Assembly: GCA_016213335.1 (NCBI GenBank)
Contig: JACRAQ010000130.1
Span: 1-64,000 of the forward strand
Direction: 5' to 3'
From: Nitrosomonadales bacterium
GTDB lineage: Bacteria > Pseudomonadota > Gammaproteobacteria > Burkholderiales > Gallionellaceae
DNA length: 64,000 bases
The stretch's first letter is position 1; each line of letters opens with the position of its first letter. Below the pieces are notes generated by a model that saw only the letters and a program-made list of their open reading frames with translations, had not been told where the DNA came from and searched no databases. Below, piece after piece: positions 9,828 to 18,958 of this stretch. Made by a program: the position numbers and the translations under genes.

Positions 9828-12716
9828 ATGCGACTGCTTTTTTATCCCGCCATCGCCCTGATGAAACGCGTGGGCTATACCCGGAAATTCATCCTCATGG
9901 GAGCGGTGACCTCGATCGCGTTCCTGCTGATCGCATCCAGCCTGTTCGTCCACCTGAACAAGGAAATCCACAACTCGCAGCGGGAACTGGAGGGCATCGT
10001 GCTGGCATCGCCGGTCTCCCGCGTCATCCAGTTGCTGCAGCAGCACCGCGGGCTCTCGACCGCAGTGCTGAGCAACCACGAGAGCCTGCGGCAAGCCCGC
10101 GCCGCCAAGGAACTGGAGGTTGCCGAAGCATTCGCCGCGCTGGAGGGAAGGCTGCCCGCCAACCTGGTTGTCAGCGAAGACTGGCAACGCATCAGGAGAA
10201 ACTGGGAGGAGCTGCGGAAAGCGGGCCTCGGCTGGACGGTGGCGAAGAACTTCACCGTGCACACCCAGACGATAGACTGGATGCTGATTTTCAAGGTAGT
10301 GGTCAGCGGCGAATACGTGCTGCCGCTCGATCCCCAGATAGACACCTCCTACCTGATAGATGTCGCCGTCAACCGGCTGCCGATGGCGCTCGAACACCTT
10401 GGGCAGGTGCGCGCTTACGGCCTTGAAGCGCTGGGGAAAAAAGAGATCGGCGATCCGCAGCGGCTGGCGCTGCGCACCCTGGTCGCCGAATTCAACGGCG
10501 AGGCCAAATTTATCGGGATTGATTTCGACCGGGTCGCCCGCTACAACCCGGCCCTGCGGGAACGGCTTTCGTCAGCCGCCGCAAATATCGCCGTTTCGGC
10601 GCGGCAAATTACCGAGCTGGTGGAATCCGACATTCTCACCCGGCGTTTTTCCTCTTCCCCGGAAGATTTTTACATCAAAGCCAGCACCGTGATAGACAAC
10701 GGCTACATGCAATTGCACGGCCTGCTGCTGCCGATGATTGAAACACTCATCAAAGAACGGATCGCCCGCGCCGGGGAAATGCTGCGCACCAGCATCGGTA
10801 TCGCCTTCCTGCTGCTTTTGACCGTGGCCTATTTCGCTATCGGCACGTACTACGCCGTTGCCGGCAGCATCCAGTCGCTGAGCCGCTCCGCGCGCGCTTT
10901 CGCCGCCGGCGACCTGAGCCAGCGGGTGGACCTCGGCACGCGCGACGAGCTCAAGCTGGTCGGCGACAGCTTCAACGAGATGGCCGACAGCTTCTGCGCC
11001 TTGCTGGAAGCCCGCAAGCAGGCGGAAGCGCTGGCGCGCCGGGCGGCAGAAGAAACCGGCGACCTGTACAACCTCGCCCCCTGCGGCTATCACTCGCTGG
11101 ATAATAATGGAACCATCCTGAGAATGAACGACACCGAGCTCGCCTGGCTGGGCTACACGCGGGACGAAGTAGCCGGAAAAATGAAATGTACCGACGTGCT
11201 TGCGCCGGAGGGCGTTCAGGTATTCCGCGAAAATTTCCAGAAACTCAAGGATGGCGGCGTCTTGCGCGATGTAGAGCTGGAAATAATCCGCAAGGACGGC
11301 ACGAAGTTTATCGGGCTGATCAACGCGACAGCGGTTTACGATTCCGGCGGCAACTTCCTGATGAGCCGCACGACGGTGCTGGACATCACCGAGCGCAAGC
11401 GGGCCGAAAACAGGATGCTCCACATGGCGCACTACGACGGGCTCACCGGCCTGCCCAACCGGGCGCTGTTTTACGACCGGCTGGCGCAGGAAATCAAGAA
11501 GGCGCACCGCGGCGGCCTGAAAATGGCGCTGCTGTTCATTGACCTGGACCGCTTCAAGGAAGTCAACGACACGCTCGGGCACAACAAGGGCGACCTCCTG
11601 CTGGTGGAGGCGGCACACCGCATCGGCGGCTGCGTGCGCGAAACCGACACCGTGGCGCGCCTGGGCGGAGACGAGTTCACCGTCATCCTGCCGGAAATCG
11701 AAACCCACGGCAGCATCGAGCGGGTGGCCGACAACGTCCTCCGCCAGCTGGCCGAGCCGTTCCGGCTGGAAGACGAAGTGGTGTACGTATCGGCCAGCAT
11801 CGGCATCACGCTGTACCCCGATGATGCCACCGATGTGGAAGATCTGCTCAAGGATGCCGACCAGGCGATGTACGTCGCCAAGAGCGGGGGGCGCAACCGC
11901 TTCGACTATTTCACCCGCTCCATGCAGCAGACGGCGCAGGCCCGCCTGCGGCTGCTCGGCGATTTGCGCGGCGCACTGGCCGCCGGCCAGTTCCGGGCCC
12001 ACTACCAGCCCATCGTGGAGCTGGCCACGGGCCGCATCCGCAAGGCGGAGGCCCTGATCCGCTGGGAGCACCCGGAACGCGGCACGATCAGCCCGGCGGA
12101 ATTCATTACGCTGGCGGAGGAAACCGGGCTGATCACGGGAATCGGCGACTGGATGTTCCGGGAAGCGGCCCGGCAGGCCGTGCGCTGGAGAGCGTTATAC
12201 GACCCCGGGTTCCAGATCAGCGTCAACAAGTCGCCCGCGCAGTTTCACGACACCGCCAGCCCGAGCCAGGCATGGGCGGATTATTTGCAGGAACTCGGGC
12301 TGCCGGGGGAAAGCATGGCCATCGAAATCACTGAAGGGCTGCTGCTCGAAGCGGAGTCCGGCGTAAAAAACAAGCTGCTGCTGTTCCATGACGCGGGCAT
12401 TCAAATATCGCTGGACGATTTCGGCACCGGCTATTCTTCGCTGTCTTACTTGCGGAAGTTCGATATTGATTACCTGAAGATAGACAAATCCTTCGTCCAT
12501 GACCTGGCGCCCGGCACCAGCAGCATGGCGCTGTCCGAAGCCATCATCGTGATGGCGCACAAGCTCGGCCTCAAGGTGGTGGCCGAAGGGGTGGAAACGG
12601 AGGCGCAACGCAAGTTGCTGGCCGATGCCGGGTGCGACTACGCGCAGGGCTACCTGTTCTCCAGGCCGGTGCCAGCCATGGCGTTTGAAGGGAATTGGCC
12701 GCCCCCCGTTTCCTGA
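9828..12716 (+). CDS. NIT-like/HAMP/PAS/GGDEF/EAL c-di-GMP signalling protein
   Basis: The 962-residue product has a membrane helix (about 22-42), a large periplasmic helical region with LLQQHRGLSTAV that resembles the nitrate/nitrite-sensing NIT domain (about 60-315), and a second membrane helix (about 322-348). HAMP, PAS (about 410-525), GGDEF (613-617, preceded by RETD) and EAL (741-743) domains follow. Both catalytic motifs look intact, so it may be bifunctional. The nitrate/nitrite assignment rests only on the helical pattern and is tentative. The frame is open further upstream, but the ATG at 9828 avoids overlap with the previous gene and starts just before the first helix. Its 3' end overlaps the convergent HATPase gene by 67 bases. 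Confidence 0.88.
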   Translation: MRLLFYPAIALMKRVGYTRKFILMGAVTSIAFLLIASSLFVHLNKEIHNSQRELEGIVLASPVSRVIQLLQQHRGLSTAVLSNHESLRQARAAKELEVAEAFAALEGRLPANLVVSEDWQRIRRNWEELRKAGLGWTVAKNFTVHTQTIDWMLIFKVVVSGEYVLPLDPQIDTSYLIDVAVNRLPMALEHLGQVRAYGLEALGKKEIGDPQRLALRTLVAEFNGEAKFIGIDFDRVARYNPALRERLSSAAANIAVSARQITELVESDILTRRFSSSPEDFYIKASTVIDNGYMQLHGLLLPMIETLIKERIARAGEMLRTSIGIAFLLLLTVAYFAIGTYYAVAGSIQSLSRSARAFAAGDLSQRVDLGTRDELKLVGDSFNEMADSFCALLEARKQAEALARRAAEETGDLYNLAPCGYHSLDNNGTILRMNDTELAWLGYTRDEVAGKMKCTDVLAPEGVQVFRENFQKLKDGGVLRDVELEIIRKDGTKFIGLINATAVYDSGGNFLMSRTTVLDITERKRAENRMLHMAHYDGLTGLPNRALFYDRLAQEIKKAHRGGLKMALLFIDLDRFKEVNDTLGHNKGDLLLVEAAHRIGGCVRETDTVARLGGDEFTVILPEIETHGSIERVADNVLRQLAEPFRLEDEVVYVSASIGITLYPDDATDVEDLLKDADQAMYVAKSGGRNRFDYFTRSMQQTAQARLRLLGDLRGALAAGQFRAHYQPIVELATGRIRKAEALIRWEHPERGTISPAEFITLAEETGLITGIGDWMFREAARQAVRWRALYDPGFQISVNKSPAQFHDTASPSQAWADYLQELGLPGESMAIEITEGLLLEAESGVKNKLLLFHDAGIQISLDDFGTGYSSLSYLRKFDIDYLKIDKSFVHDLAPGTSSMALSEAIIVMAHKLGLKVVAEGVETEAQRKLLADAGCDYAQGYLFSRPVPAMAFEGNWPPPVS

Positions 12717-13309
12717 CCGTACGGGCAATTGCACGGTACGCCGCCAACCGGCAAGCACACGTGAACTTCCGAGCCGGTGCCGTTATAGCGCATGGCGCCG
12801 CTCATGCTTTTGACCAGGGCAATGCCGCGACCGTGCCGCGCCATGCTCGCCTCACCGCCGCCACAGGGCAGCATCTCGGCATGATTGAACCCGCCCCCGC
12901 TGTCATGCACGTCAATTTTCAGGCACTGCCGCGCCGGACCCGCGAGCTTGCACACCCGGAGCCGTATCTCGCCCTGTTCCAGGAGCGCGAGGCGCGCCGC
13001 GCGCTCCTCGAAATAATGCTCGAAGCCTTGCCGGGAATGCTTCAGCGCGGAGTCCAGCTTGAGCAAGCCGTGGTCCAGCGCATTGTTTACCAGTTCCGAC
13101 AGCACCATGAACAGCCGGGCGGACAGCTTGTTGTCATCCATTTCGATCTGGTCCACCACATGCAACAATAGCGCAACCGCATCGGTGTGTTTTAGCTGCC
13201 GCGCGGTCAGGGTCAGGCAGAATTCCCACTCAACCTGCTCCGGTGGAAAATCGGCCTGCGAAACCGCGCAGAGGTTTGGGTTTCCGGAGACCAATTCAGG
13301 AAGTGGCAA
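12650..13309 (-). CDS. Anti-sigma-factor-type serine kinase / HATPase protein
   Basis: The 219-residue product has a single GHKL ATPase fold: N-box VLSELVNNALDHG, G1 box DVHDSGGGF and G2 box GRGIALVKSM. There is no phosphoacceptor His domain or membrane segment, which fits the RsbW/SpoIIAB anti-sigma kinase group rather than a two-component kinase. Its start overlaps the upstream STAS-protein gene by 14 bases, the classic arrangement for a kinase and its antagonist substrate. The ~45 residues after the ATPase core look like an unstructured tail reading into the convergent neighbour. The controlled target is unknown. Confidence 0.82.
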   Translation of the reverse strand: MPLPELVSGNPNLCAVSQADFPPEQVEWEFCLTLTARQLKHTDAVALLLHVVDQIEMDDNKLSARLFMVLSELVNNALDHGLLKLDSALKHSRQGFEHYFEERAARLALLEQGEIRLRVCKLAGPARQCLKIDVHDSGGGFNHAEMLPCGGGEASMARHGRGIALVKSMSGAMRYNGTGSEVHVCLPVGGVPCNCPYGQETGGGQFPSNAMAGTGLENR

Positions 13310-13607
13310 TCGTGAACAGTTTATGGAAATTGGCGATATCGAGGATCTGGGCCACGATCTCGTTCGGGTTGCGCAACACCACCTGTTTGTTCGCGCCCTC
13401 GCCGCGCTCGCGCAGCATCAGCAGCATGCCCAGCGCCGAGCTGTCCAGGTAAACCACGCTGGCGAGATTGATTTCCAGAGTCTTCACTTCGGGGTCTGTC
13501 AGGAAGAGCGAATACGCCTCCTTGAACGCCCGGTGCGAGTTGAAATCGAACCGCCCGCTCAGAAACAATGTCGCCACATTGCCCGCCTTGATCTGCTTGA
13601 TTTCCAT
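13296..13607 (-). CDS. STAS-domain anti-sigma factor antagonist
   Basis: The 103-residue single STAS domain carries the phosphorylation motif VVYLDSSALGML, with Ser56 or Ser57 as the predicted acceptor. Such proteins cycle between free and phosphorylated forms to sequester a partner kinase. The gene is directly before the matching HATPase gene, which it overlaps, and directly after cheB on the same strand. A PP2C phosphatase that would complete the switch is not in the window. Confidence 0.9.
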   Translation of the reverse strand: MEIKQIKAGNVATLFLSGRFDFNSHRAFKEAYSLFLTDPEVKTLEINLASVVYLDSSALGMLLMLRERGEGANKQVVLRNPNEIVAQILDIANFHKLFTIATS

Positions 13608-13621
13608 TTTCCTTGCCCCTG

Positions 13622-14707
13622 TTAAACCCGGTTACCCGCGCTCCCGCTGCTGACCAGCCGTTGCAGCACCCGTTTTGCCATTTCCTGTACCGGAACCACT
13701 TCGTCTACCGCACCCACCGCAATCGCCTCGCGCGGCATGCCGAACACCACGCAGGTAGCTTCATCCTGCGCCAGGTTATACGCTCCCGCCCGGCGCATCT
13801 CCAGCATGCCGATTGCACCATCTTTGCCCATTCCGGTCAACATCACGCCGATGACATTCTTGCCGCCATGCAGGGCAGCGGAGCGGAACAGCACTTCCAC
13901 CGAAGGCCGGTGGCGGTTGACCGGGTCGGCCTGGCTCAGCTCGGTCATGTAGTTCGCCCCGCTGCGCTTGAGCAGCAGGTGTGAATGCCCCGGCGCGATG
14001 TAGGCATGGCCGGGCAGCACACGCTCGTTGCCCTGCGCTTCCGTGACATTGATCTTGCACAGGCCATCCAGGCGGCTGGCGAAGGATTTGGTGAACGCTT
14101 CCGGCATGTGTTGCGCGATCAATATGCCGGGCGCATCGGCCGGCATCCTGACAAGGAATTCCCTGACTGCCTCGGTGCCGCCGGTGGATGCGCCCACCAC
14201 GATGATTTTTTCGGTGGTGATGAAGCGGTTGGCCAGCACCGGCAACTCGCCCTGCGCAACAGGAGCCGCAACGGTGCGCCTGGCCGGCCTGGAGGCAAAC
14301 GCCGTGCGGATTTTGTCCGCGATCTCGTCGGCATATCCCTGCAAGCCGTTGGCAACACCGATTCCGGGTTTGGCCACAAAATCAATCGCCCCCAGCTCGA
14401 GCGCGCGCAACGCCACTTCCGACCCCTGTCGGGTCAGGCTGGAAACCATCAGCACAGGCATGGGGTGCAGGCGCATCAGTTTGTCCAGGAAAGTCAGCCC
14501 GTCCATCTCCGGCATTTCCACATCCAGCGTCAGCACGTCAGGGTTGAAAGTCTTGATCATTTCGCGCGCCTGCAACGGATTCGAGGCCGCGCCTACCGCC
14601 TCCATGTCCGGATAGCTATTGATGATCTCCCGCAACACGCTACGGATCAGCGCCGAATCGTCAACGATCAGCACCCTGATTTTGTGCGCGGGGGCAGTAT
14701 TGTTCAT
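13622..14707 (-). CDS. cheB: Chemotaxis protein-glutamate methylesterase/glutamine deamidase CheB
   Basis: The 361-residue protein has an N-terminal receiver domain (Asp62 in [12 protein letters not shown]) and a C-terminal methylesterase with the expected triad: Ser174 in GASTGG, His200 in AQHMP and Asp296 in GMGKDGA. It removes methyl groups from MCPs after CheA phosphorylation, opposing CheR. cheD and cheR are adjacent upstream. Its ribosome site (AGAGG) lies inside the end of a mobile-looking repeat that separates it from cheD. Confidence 0.97.
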   Translation of the reverse strand: MNNTAPAHKIRVLIVDDSALIRSVLREIINSYPDMEAVGAASNPLQAREMIKTFNPDVLTLDVEMPEMDGLTFLDKLMRLHPMPVLMVSSLTRQGSEVALRALELGAIDFVAKPGIGVANGLQGYADEIADKIRTAFASRPARRTVAAPVAQGELPVLANRFITTEKIIVVGASTGGTEAVREFLVRMPADAPGILIAQHMPEAFTKSFASRLDGLCKINVTEAQGNERVLPGHAYIAPGHSHLLLKRSGANYMTELSQADPVNRHRPSVEVLFRSAALHGGKNVIGVMLTGMGKDGAIGMLEMRRAGAYNLAQDEATCVVFGMPREAIAVGAVDEVVPVQEMAKRVLQRLVSSGSAGNRV

Positions 14708-14709
14708 TT

Positions 14710-14909
14710 TGGCGCCTCTAAAAATTCACATTTCGTCATTCCGGCGGAAGCCGGAATCCAGTATTTTGCGAGCATCCGCTTCGCGGATTGCCTGCTTACT
14801 CCGCTTCAATGGGCTGGACACCGGCCTTCACCAAAGGTAGGCAACCCACTATCCGCTAAAGCGGATGTGGAATTGTCATCGCCGGTGTGACAAATTTTTA
14901 GAGGTGCCC
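14710..14909. repeat. MITE-like element with terminal inverted repeats between cheD and cheB
   Basis: The left end TGGCGCCTCTAAAAATT and right end AATTTTTAGAGGTGCCCA are near-perfect inverted repeats bounding about 200 bp. Inside are the common CGTCATTCCGGC/GCCGGAATCCAG palindrome and its partner CTGGACACCGGCC...GCCGGTGTGAC, interrupted by about 50 bases. No transposase gene is present. A solitary copy of one end (CAATTTTTGAGGCGCCCAT) occurs at 9803-9821 before another gene. Confidence 0.75.
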
Positions 14910-14957
14910 ATTTGCCGCTCCACATTGAGTTACCTTCTCATGCAAGAGCAGGGGGCG

Positions 14958-15566
14958 TTAAAACAACTCCACCTCGCCCTGCACGTCTGCCAGCTTGATG
15001 CGCGACTTGTATTCCTGCTCGCGCTCGACGATGGTGTCGTTATGCACATTGCGCAACTGCTTCACCTTCACCTTGCCGCTGCTCGGGAAAAAATAGACTT
15101 TGCGCGGATAAATATCGAGCAAATCCTGTGCCACGACCGAAATTTTTTCGTTGCGCAGATAGCCGATGGCGAAATTGGCGTTGCGCTCCCCCACATTCGC
15201 CACAGTGAAGCCGCGCAGCACGTTGCCGCCCCCGAACAGCTTGGCTTCCAGATTGCCGCGCCTGGCGCCCATCTTGAGCAGCTCGTTGATCAGCTTCTCC
15301 ATGGCGTACACGCCGTAGCGCGCCGAACTGCTCAGCAGATCACCGCTTTCGCCGGGCAGCATGAAATGGTTCATGCCGCCGATGCCGTTGGTGCGGTCGC
15401 GGATGCACGCCGCGACACACGATCCCAGCACCGTCACCAGCACCATGTCGCGCGCCGTCACGTAATATTCTCCGGGCAACAGCTTGGCCGCCTCAATATC
15501 GAAGTATTTGTCGTAATACAGGTTGGGGGACAGGACTTCTTCGTAGTCCGCATCGTTTTTTGTCAT
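14958..15566 (-). CDS. cheD: Chemoreceptor glutamine deamidase CheD
   Basis: The 202-residue product carries the CheD core with catalytic Cys50 in VLGSCVAAC and His67 in GGMNHFML. CheD deamidates specific glutamines of MCPs and in several species interacts with CheC. No cheC is seen here. The protein ends in GEVELF, the same six residues that end the MCP-like protein at 23.5-24.7 kb. Only six bases separate it from cheR upstream. Confidence 0.95.
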   Translation of the reverse strand: MTKNDADYEEVLSPNLYYDKYFDIEAAKLLPGEYYVTARDMVLVTVLGSCVAACIRDRTNGIGGMNHFMLPGESGDLLSSSARYGVYAMEKLINELLKMGARRGNLEAKLFGGGNVLRGFTVANVGERNANFAIGYLRNEKISVVAQDLLDIYPRKVYFFPSSGKVKVKQLRNVHNDTIVEREQEYKSRIKLADVQGEVELF

Positions 15567-15572
15567 GTCGTC

Positions 15573-16442
15573 TTATCGCGCCACTTTCTGTTTGGCCTGC
15601 GGGGATAGCTGATACACCGTCTTGCCGCGCAGCCTGAAATATTCCTCCGCATGGAAAAAACTTTCCGAGTGGCCGGCGAACAGCAGGCCGTTGTCGCGCA
15701 ACAGCGGGACGAATTTTTTCAATATCGCAAGCTGCGTGGCCTTGTCGAAATAGATCATCACGTTACGGCAGAATATGGCGTCGAAAGGCGGCCGTAACGG
15801 CCAGCTTCCATCCAGCAGGTTCAACTGGCGAAAAACAATCATCTTGCGCAGGTCCTCGCGCACCCTGACCAGCCCGGACTGGCTGCCGGTGCCGCGCAGG
15901 AAAAAGCGCTTGACCAGGTCCTGATCCAGCTTGGCCACCCGGTCCTCCTGGTAGATGCCCGCTTTGGCCGTTTCCAGCACGGCGGTATCGAGGTCAGTGG
16001 CAATAATGGTCACCGGCGGGGTGAAGCTGCCGAAGGCGTCCACCGCCGTCATCGCCAGGGAATACGGCTCCTCACCCGTGGAAGAAGCCGAGCACCACAG
16101 CGCGATCGGCTCCCTGCCCTTGTGCTGGCGCATGTGCTCGGCAAGGATGGGGAAATGATGCTGCTCGCGGAAAAACGATGTCAGGTTGGTGGTCAGCGAA
16201 TTGGTGAACGCCTCCCACTCCGCCGCATCGTTGCGCTCCAGCAGGTTGAGATATTCCTCGAACGAGCGGATGCCGGTAACACGCAAACGCCGCGACAGGC
16301 GGCTATATACCAATTCCTGCTTGTTGTCGCTCAGGGAAATTCCGGCGTGATCGTAAATCAGCTTGCGCACGCGCTCGAAATCCTTGGCGGTAAAGTGGAA
16401 TTCGCGCCCGCTTTTATCTCTGAATGTTTCTTCGCTTGCCAT
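15573..16442 (-). CDS. cheR: Chemotaxis protein methyltransferase CheR
   Basis: The 289-residue protein has the N-terminal helical CheR domain (RKLIYDHAGISLSDNK) and the SAM-binding domain with LWCSASSTGEEPYSLAM and IFCRNVMIYFD. It methylates glutamates on MCPs using S-adenosylmethionine. It lies immediately downstream of an MCP gene whose product ends in a WxxF-type CheR-docking peptide, so that receptor is a likely tethering partner. Confidence 0.96.
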   Translation of the reverse strand: MASEETFRDKSGREFHFTAKDFERVRKLIYDHAGISLSDNKQELVYSRLSRRLRVTGIRSFEEYLNLLERNDAAEWEAFTNSLTTNLTSFFREQHHFPILAEHMRQHKGREPIALWCSASSTGEEPYSLAMTAVDAFGSFTPPVTIIATDLDTAVLETAKAGIYQEDRVAKLDQDLVKRFFLRGTGSQSGLVRVREDLRKMIVFRQLNLLDGSWPLRPPFDAIFCRNVMIYFDKATQLAILKKFVPLLRDNGLLFAGHSESFFHAEEYFRLRGKTVYQLSPQAKQKVAR

Positions 16443-16502
16443 ATAAACCTTACCCGATGCCGAGTACCCATTACAGAGGGCTGAGCGCTCAACCCTCCCC
16501 CG

Positions 16503-18212
16503 TCAAAACTCCTTCCACTCCTCGTCATCTTCTTTCGCGGCAGGCAGCGCCTTGGGTTTGCCCGGCGCCTTCCTGGCCGGCGCCGCCGGTTTGGCCGCTT
16601 TGCGCGCGGGGGCCGCCTGGGGAGTGGCGCGCAAGGCAGGCCGCCCCTGCTGCTGTCCACCCGCCGAGCTGTCCAGCTTGAACGCGCTCACCGCCTGCGA
16701 CAGGTTCTGCGCCTCGTCTTCCAGCGATTCGGCCGCCGCCGCCGCTTCTTCCACCAATGCCGCGTTCTGCTGGGTCACGTCGTCCATCTGGGTAATCGCC
16801 TGGTTCACCTGCTCGATCCCGGCGCTCTGCTCCGCCGAGGCGGCGGAGATTTCCGCCATGATGTCGGTCACCCGTTTCACCGCGCCGACGATCTCTTCCA
16901 TGGTCTTTCCTGCCTCGTCCACGAGCACCGTGCCGTCTTCCACCTTGTTCACCGAGTCCCCGATCAGCGCCTTGATTTCCTTCGCCGCCGCCGCGCTCCG
17001 CTGCGCCAGGCTGCGCACCTCGGAGGCCACCACCGCGAAGCCACGTCCCTGCTCCCCGGCGCGCGCCGCTTCCACTGCGGCATTCAGGGCGAGGATGTTG
17101 GTCTGGAAGGCGATGCCTTCTATCACGCTGATGATGTCCACGATCTTCTTGGAGGATTCGTTGATCGAGGCCATGGTGGTGACCACCTTGCCCACCACTT
17201 CGCCGCCCTTCACCGCGATGCCGCTGGCGCCTTTCGCCAACTGGTTTGCCTGCTTGGCATTTTCCGCGTTCTGCCTCACCGTGGAGGTCAGTTCTTCCAT
17301 GCTGGAGGCCGTCTCTTCCAGGCTCGATGCCTGTTCCTCGGTGCGTTGCGACAGGTCGCTGTTGCCGCTGGCGATCTCCCCGCTACCGGTAGTGATCGAG
17401 TCCGCGCTGGCGCGCACGCTGCCGACCAGCTTGACCAGGTTGTCGTTCATCGACTTCAGGGCCTGCATCAACTTGCCGACCTCGTCCTGGCTGGTAATTT
17501 CGATCCTGCTGGTCAAGTCGCCGGATGCAACAGCGTTGGAAATCCTTACCGCCTCGTCCAGCGGGCGGACGATGGCGCGGATCAGCAAAAAACCGACCCA
17601 TGCAGCCAGCGCCAGGCCGACAATGATCGAGGCGATGGAAAGGTTGCGCGTGCTGGCATAGCGCTTTTGCGCTTCCTCGAATTCCTGCCTGGCAACGTCG
17701 AGCTGCAATTCGCCCAGCTTGTCAATTCCCTCACCGACCTGCGCATACAAGGGGCGGATTTTTTCGACGACCACTCTTTCGGTTTCCTTGAGATTGCCGG
17801 CACGCAGGGCCGCGATGGCCGGCCTCAACCCTTCAGCGACAAATTTCTTGCGATCCTCGGCAAATTTGTCGGCCAGCTTTTTCTCATCCGGCGTCAGGAA
17901 GGTGGCCATGTAGGCTTCCCACGTTTTGGTAACTTCCGCGATGTTTTTCTCGACCTCCCCGGTTTGCCGGGCGACGAACTCGGGCGTGGGCGTGGCCTGG
18001 GCAACGGCAATGGCGAGCCGATTCTTCAGCAACAGGGATTCAATGTGGCCAATCTGGCCAAGCGCAACCGTGCGGTCTTCATAGACGCTCCTCAGCCCTT
18101 CGTTGGACTTGCTCATGCCGGAAAGCCCGAATGCACCGACTACCACCAGCAGCAATGCCAGGAAGGCAATGATGAAAATCAGGCGGGATTTGATGGTCAG
18201 GTTCTTGAACAT
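16503..18212 (-). CDS. Methyl-accepting chemotaxis protein with C-terminal CheR-docking pentapeptide
   Basis: The 569-residue transducer has a membrane helix (about 10-30), a periplasmic four-helix-bundle-like sensor (about 35-190), a second helix, HAMP, and an MCP signalling domain with an intact hairpin tip ([20 protein letters not shown]). After a long Lys/Ala/Pro linker it ends in EWKEF, which matches the W-x-x-F CheR/CheB tethering motif. The ATG at 18212 follows AAGGAGAG and opens MFKNLTIK, the same N-terminus as the MCP at 29.9-31.5 kb, suggesting paralogues. The ligand is unknown. Confidence 0.95.
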   Translation of the reverse strand: MFKNLTIKSRLIFIIAFLALLLVVVGAFGLSGMSKSNEGLRSVYEDRTVALGQIGHIESLLLKNRLAIAVAQATPTPEFVARQTGEVEKNIAEVTKTWEAYMATFLTPDEKKLADKFAEDRKKFVAEGLRPAIAALRAGNLKETERVVVEKIRPLYAQVGEGIDKLGELQLDVARQEFEEAQKRYASTRNLSIASIIVGLALAAWVGFLLIRAIVRPLDEAVRISNAVASGDLTSRIEITSQDEVGKLMQALKSMNDNLVKLVGSVRASADSITTGSGEIASGNSDLSQRTEEQASSLEETASSMEELTSTVRQNAENAKQANQLAKGASGIAVKGGEVVGKVVTTMASINESSKKIVDIISVIEGIAFQTNILALNAAVEAARAGEQGRGFAVVASEVRSLAQRSAAAAKEIKALIGDSVNKVEDGTVLVDEAGKTMEEIVGAVKRVTDIMAEISAASAEQSAGIEQVNQAITQMDDVTQQNAALVEEAAAAAESLEDEAQNLSQAVSAFKLDSSAGGQQQGRPALRATPQAAPARKAAKPAAPARKAPGKPKALPAAKEDDEEWKEF

Positions 18213-18272
18213 GTTTACTCTCCTTTTAAGTCGCTTGCTGGTGTATCCAGTGCTCTGGTAATGCAAATTTGC

Positions 18273-18761
18273 TCAAGCTGCAACGCCATCCACCAGCTCC
18301 ATATCGCGGCTGCTCATCAGCCGCTCGATGTCCACCAGGATGATCATGCGCGCATCCACCGTGCCCAGGCCGGTAAGGTAGCGGGTGTCCAGGGTGGCGC
18401 CAAACTCCGGCGCGGGCTTGATCTGCTCCGGCGCGAGCGTGATGACGTCGGAAACTCCGTCCACCACCATCCCCACCACCCGCCCGGCAATGTTGAGGAT
18501 AATCACCACCGTTTGTGGGCCGTAGGTGACGTTGCCCAGCCGGAACTTGATGCGCATGTCCACGATCGGCACGATGATGCCGCGCAGGTTGACCACGCCC
18601 TTGATGAACTCCGGCGTGTTGGCGATGGCCGTAACCGCGTCGTAGCCGCGTATCTCCTGCACCCGCAGGATGTCTATGCCGTACTCTTCATTACCCAATG
18701 TAAAGGTGAGGAATTCGTTGTTGGTGATGCCACCCGCTGCCGCCATGTTTTCGTTTGCCAT
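18273..18761 (-). CDS. cheW: Chemotaxis coupling protein CheW
   Basis: The 162-residue protein is a single CheW domain ([22 protein letters not shown]...[15 protein letters not shown]), which links MCP hairpins to CheA. The ATG at 18761 is selected because AAAGGAG precedes it; an upstream in-frame ATG has none. It is the only stand-alone CheW in the window, beside two CheA and two CheV proteins. Confidence 0.96.
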   Translation of the reverse strand: MANENMAAAGGITNNEFLTFTLGNEEYGIDILRVQEIRGYDAVTAIANTPEFIKGVVNLRGIIVPIVDMRIKFRLGNVTYGPQTVVIILNIAGRVVGMVVDGVSDVITLAPEQIKPAPEFGATLDTRYLTGLGTVDARMIILVDIERLMSSRDMELVDGVAA

Positions 18762-18958
18762 TGCTGCTCCTTTCCGCAGATGCCTTTTGATTGATTGCCA
18801 ATTCGACCGCCACATATGTCATTTCGGCTGCCAGGGGAAATCATTTAGCCCCGCGACAAAAAACCCCTGCCTCCTGCCGGAATGTCTACACTGCAACCTG
18901 GGATCAGGAAGAAGCCGCCGCAAGGACAGGGAAGCTGCGTTTGTTCTTCCTCGCGCGG

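Noticed and set aside
7795-12716. Possible single fused GGDEF protein across the two genes at 7.8-12.7 kb
   Set aside because: The first frame ends at 9798 with a proper stop, and the second has its own N-terminal membrane helix beginning at 9828. The overlapping open extension of the second frame is a shadow of the first gene.
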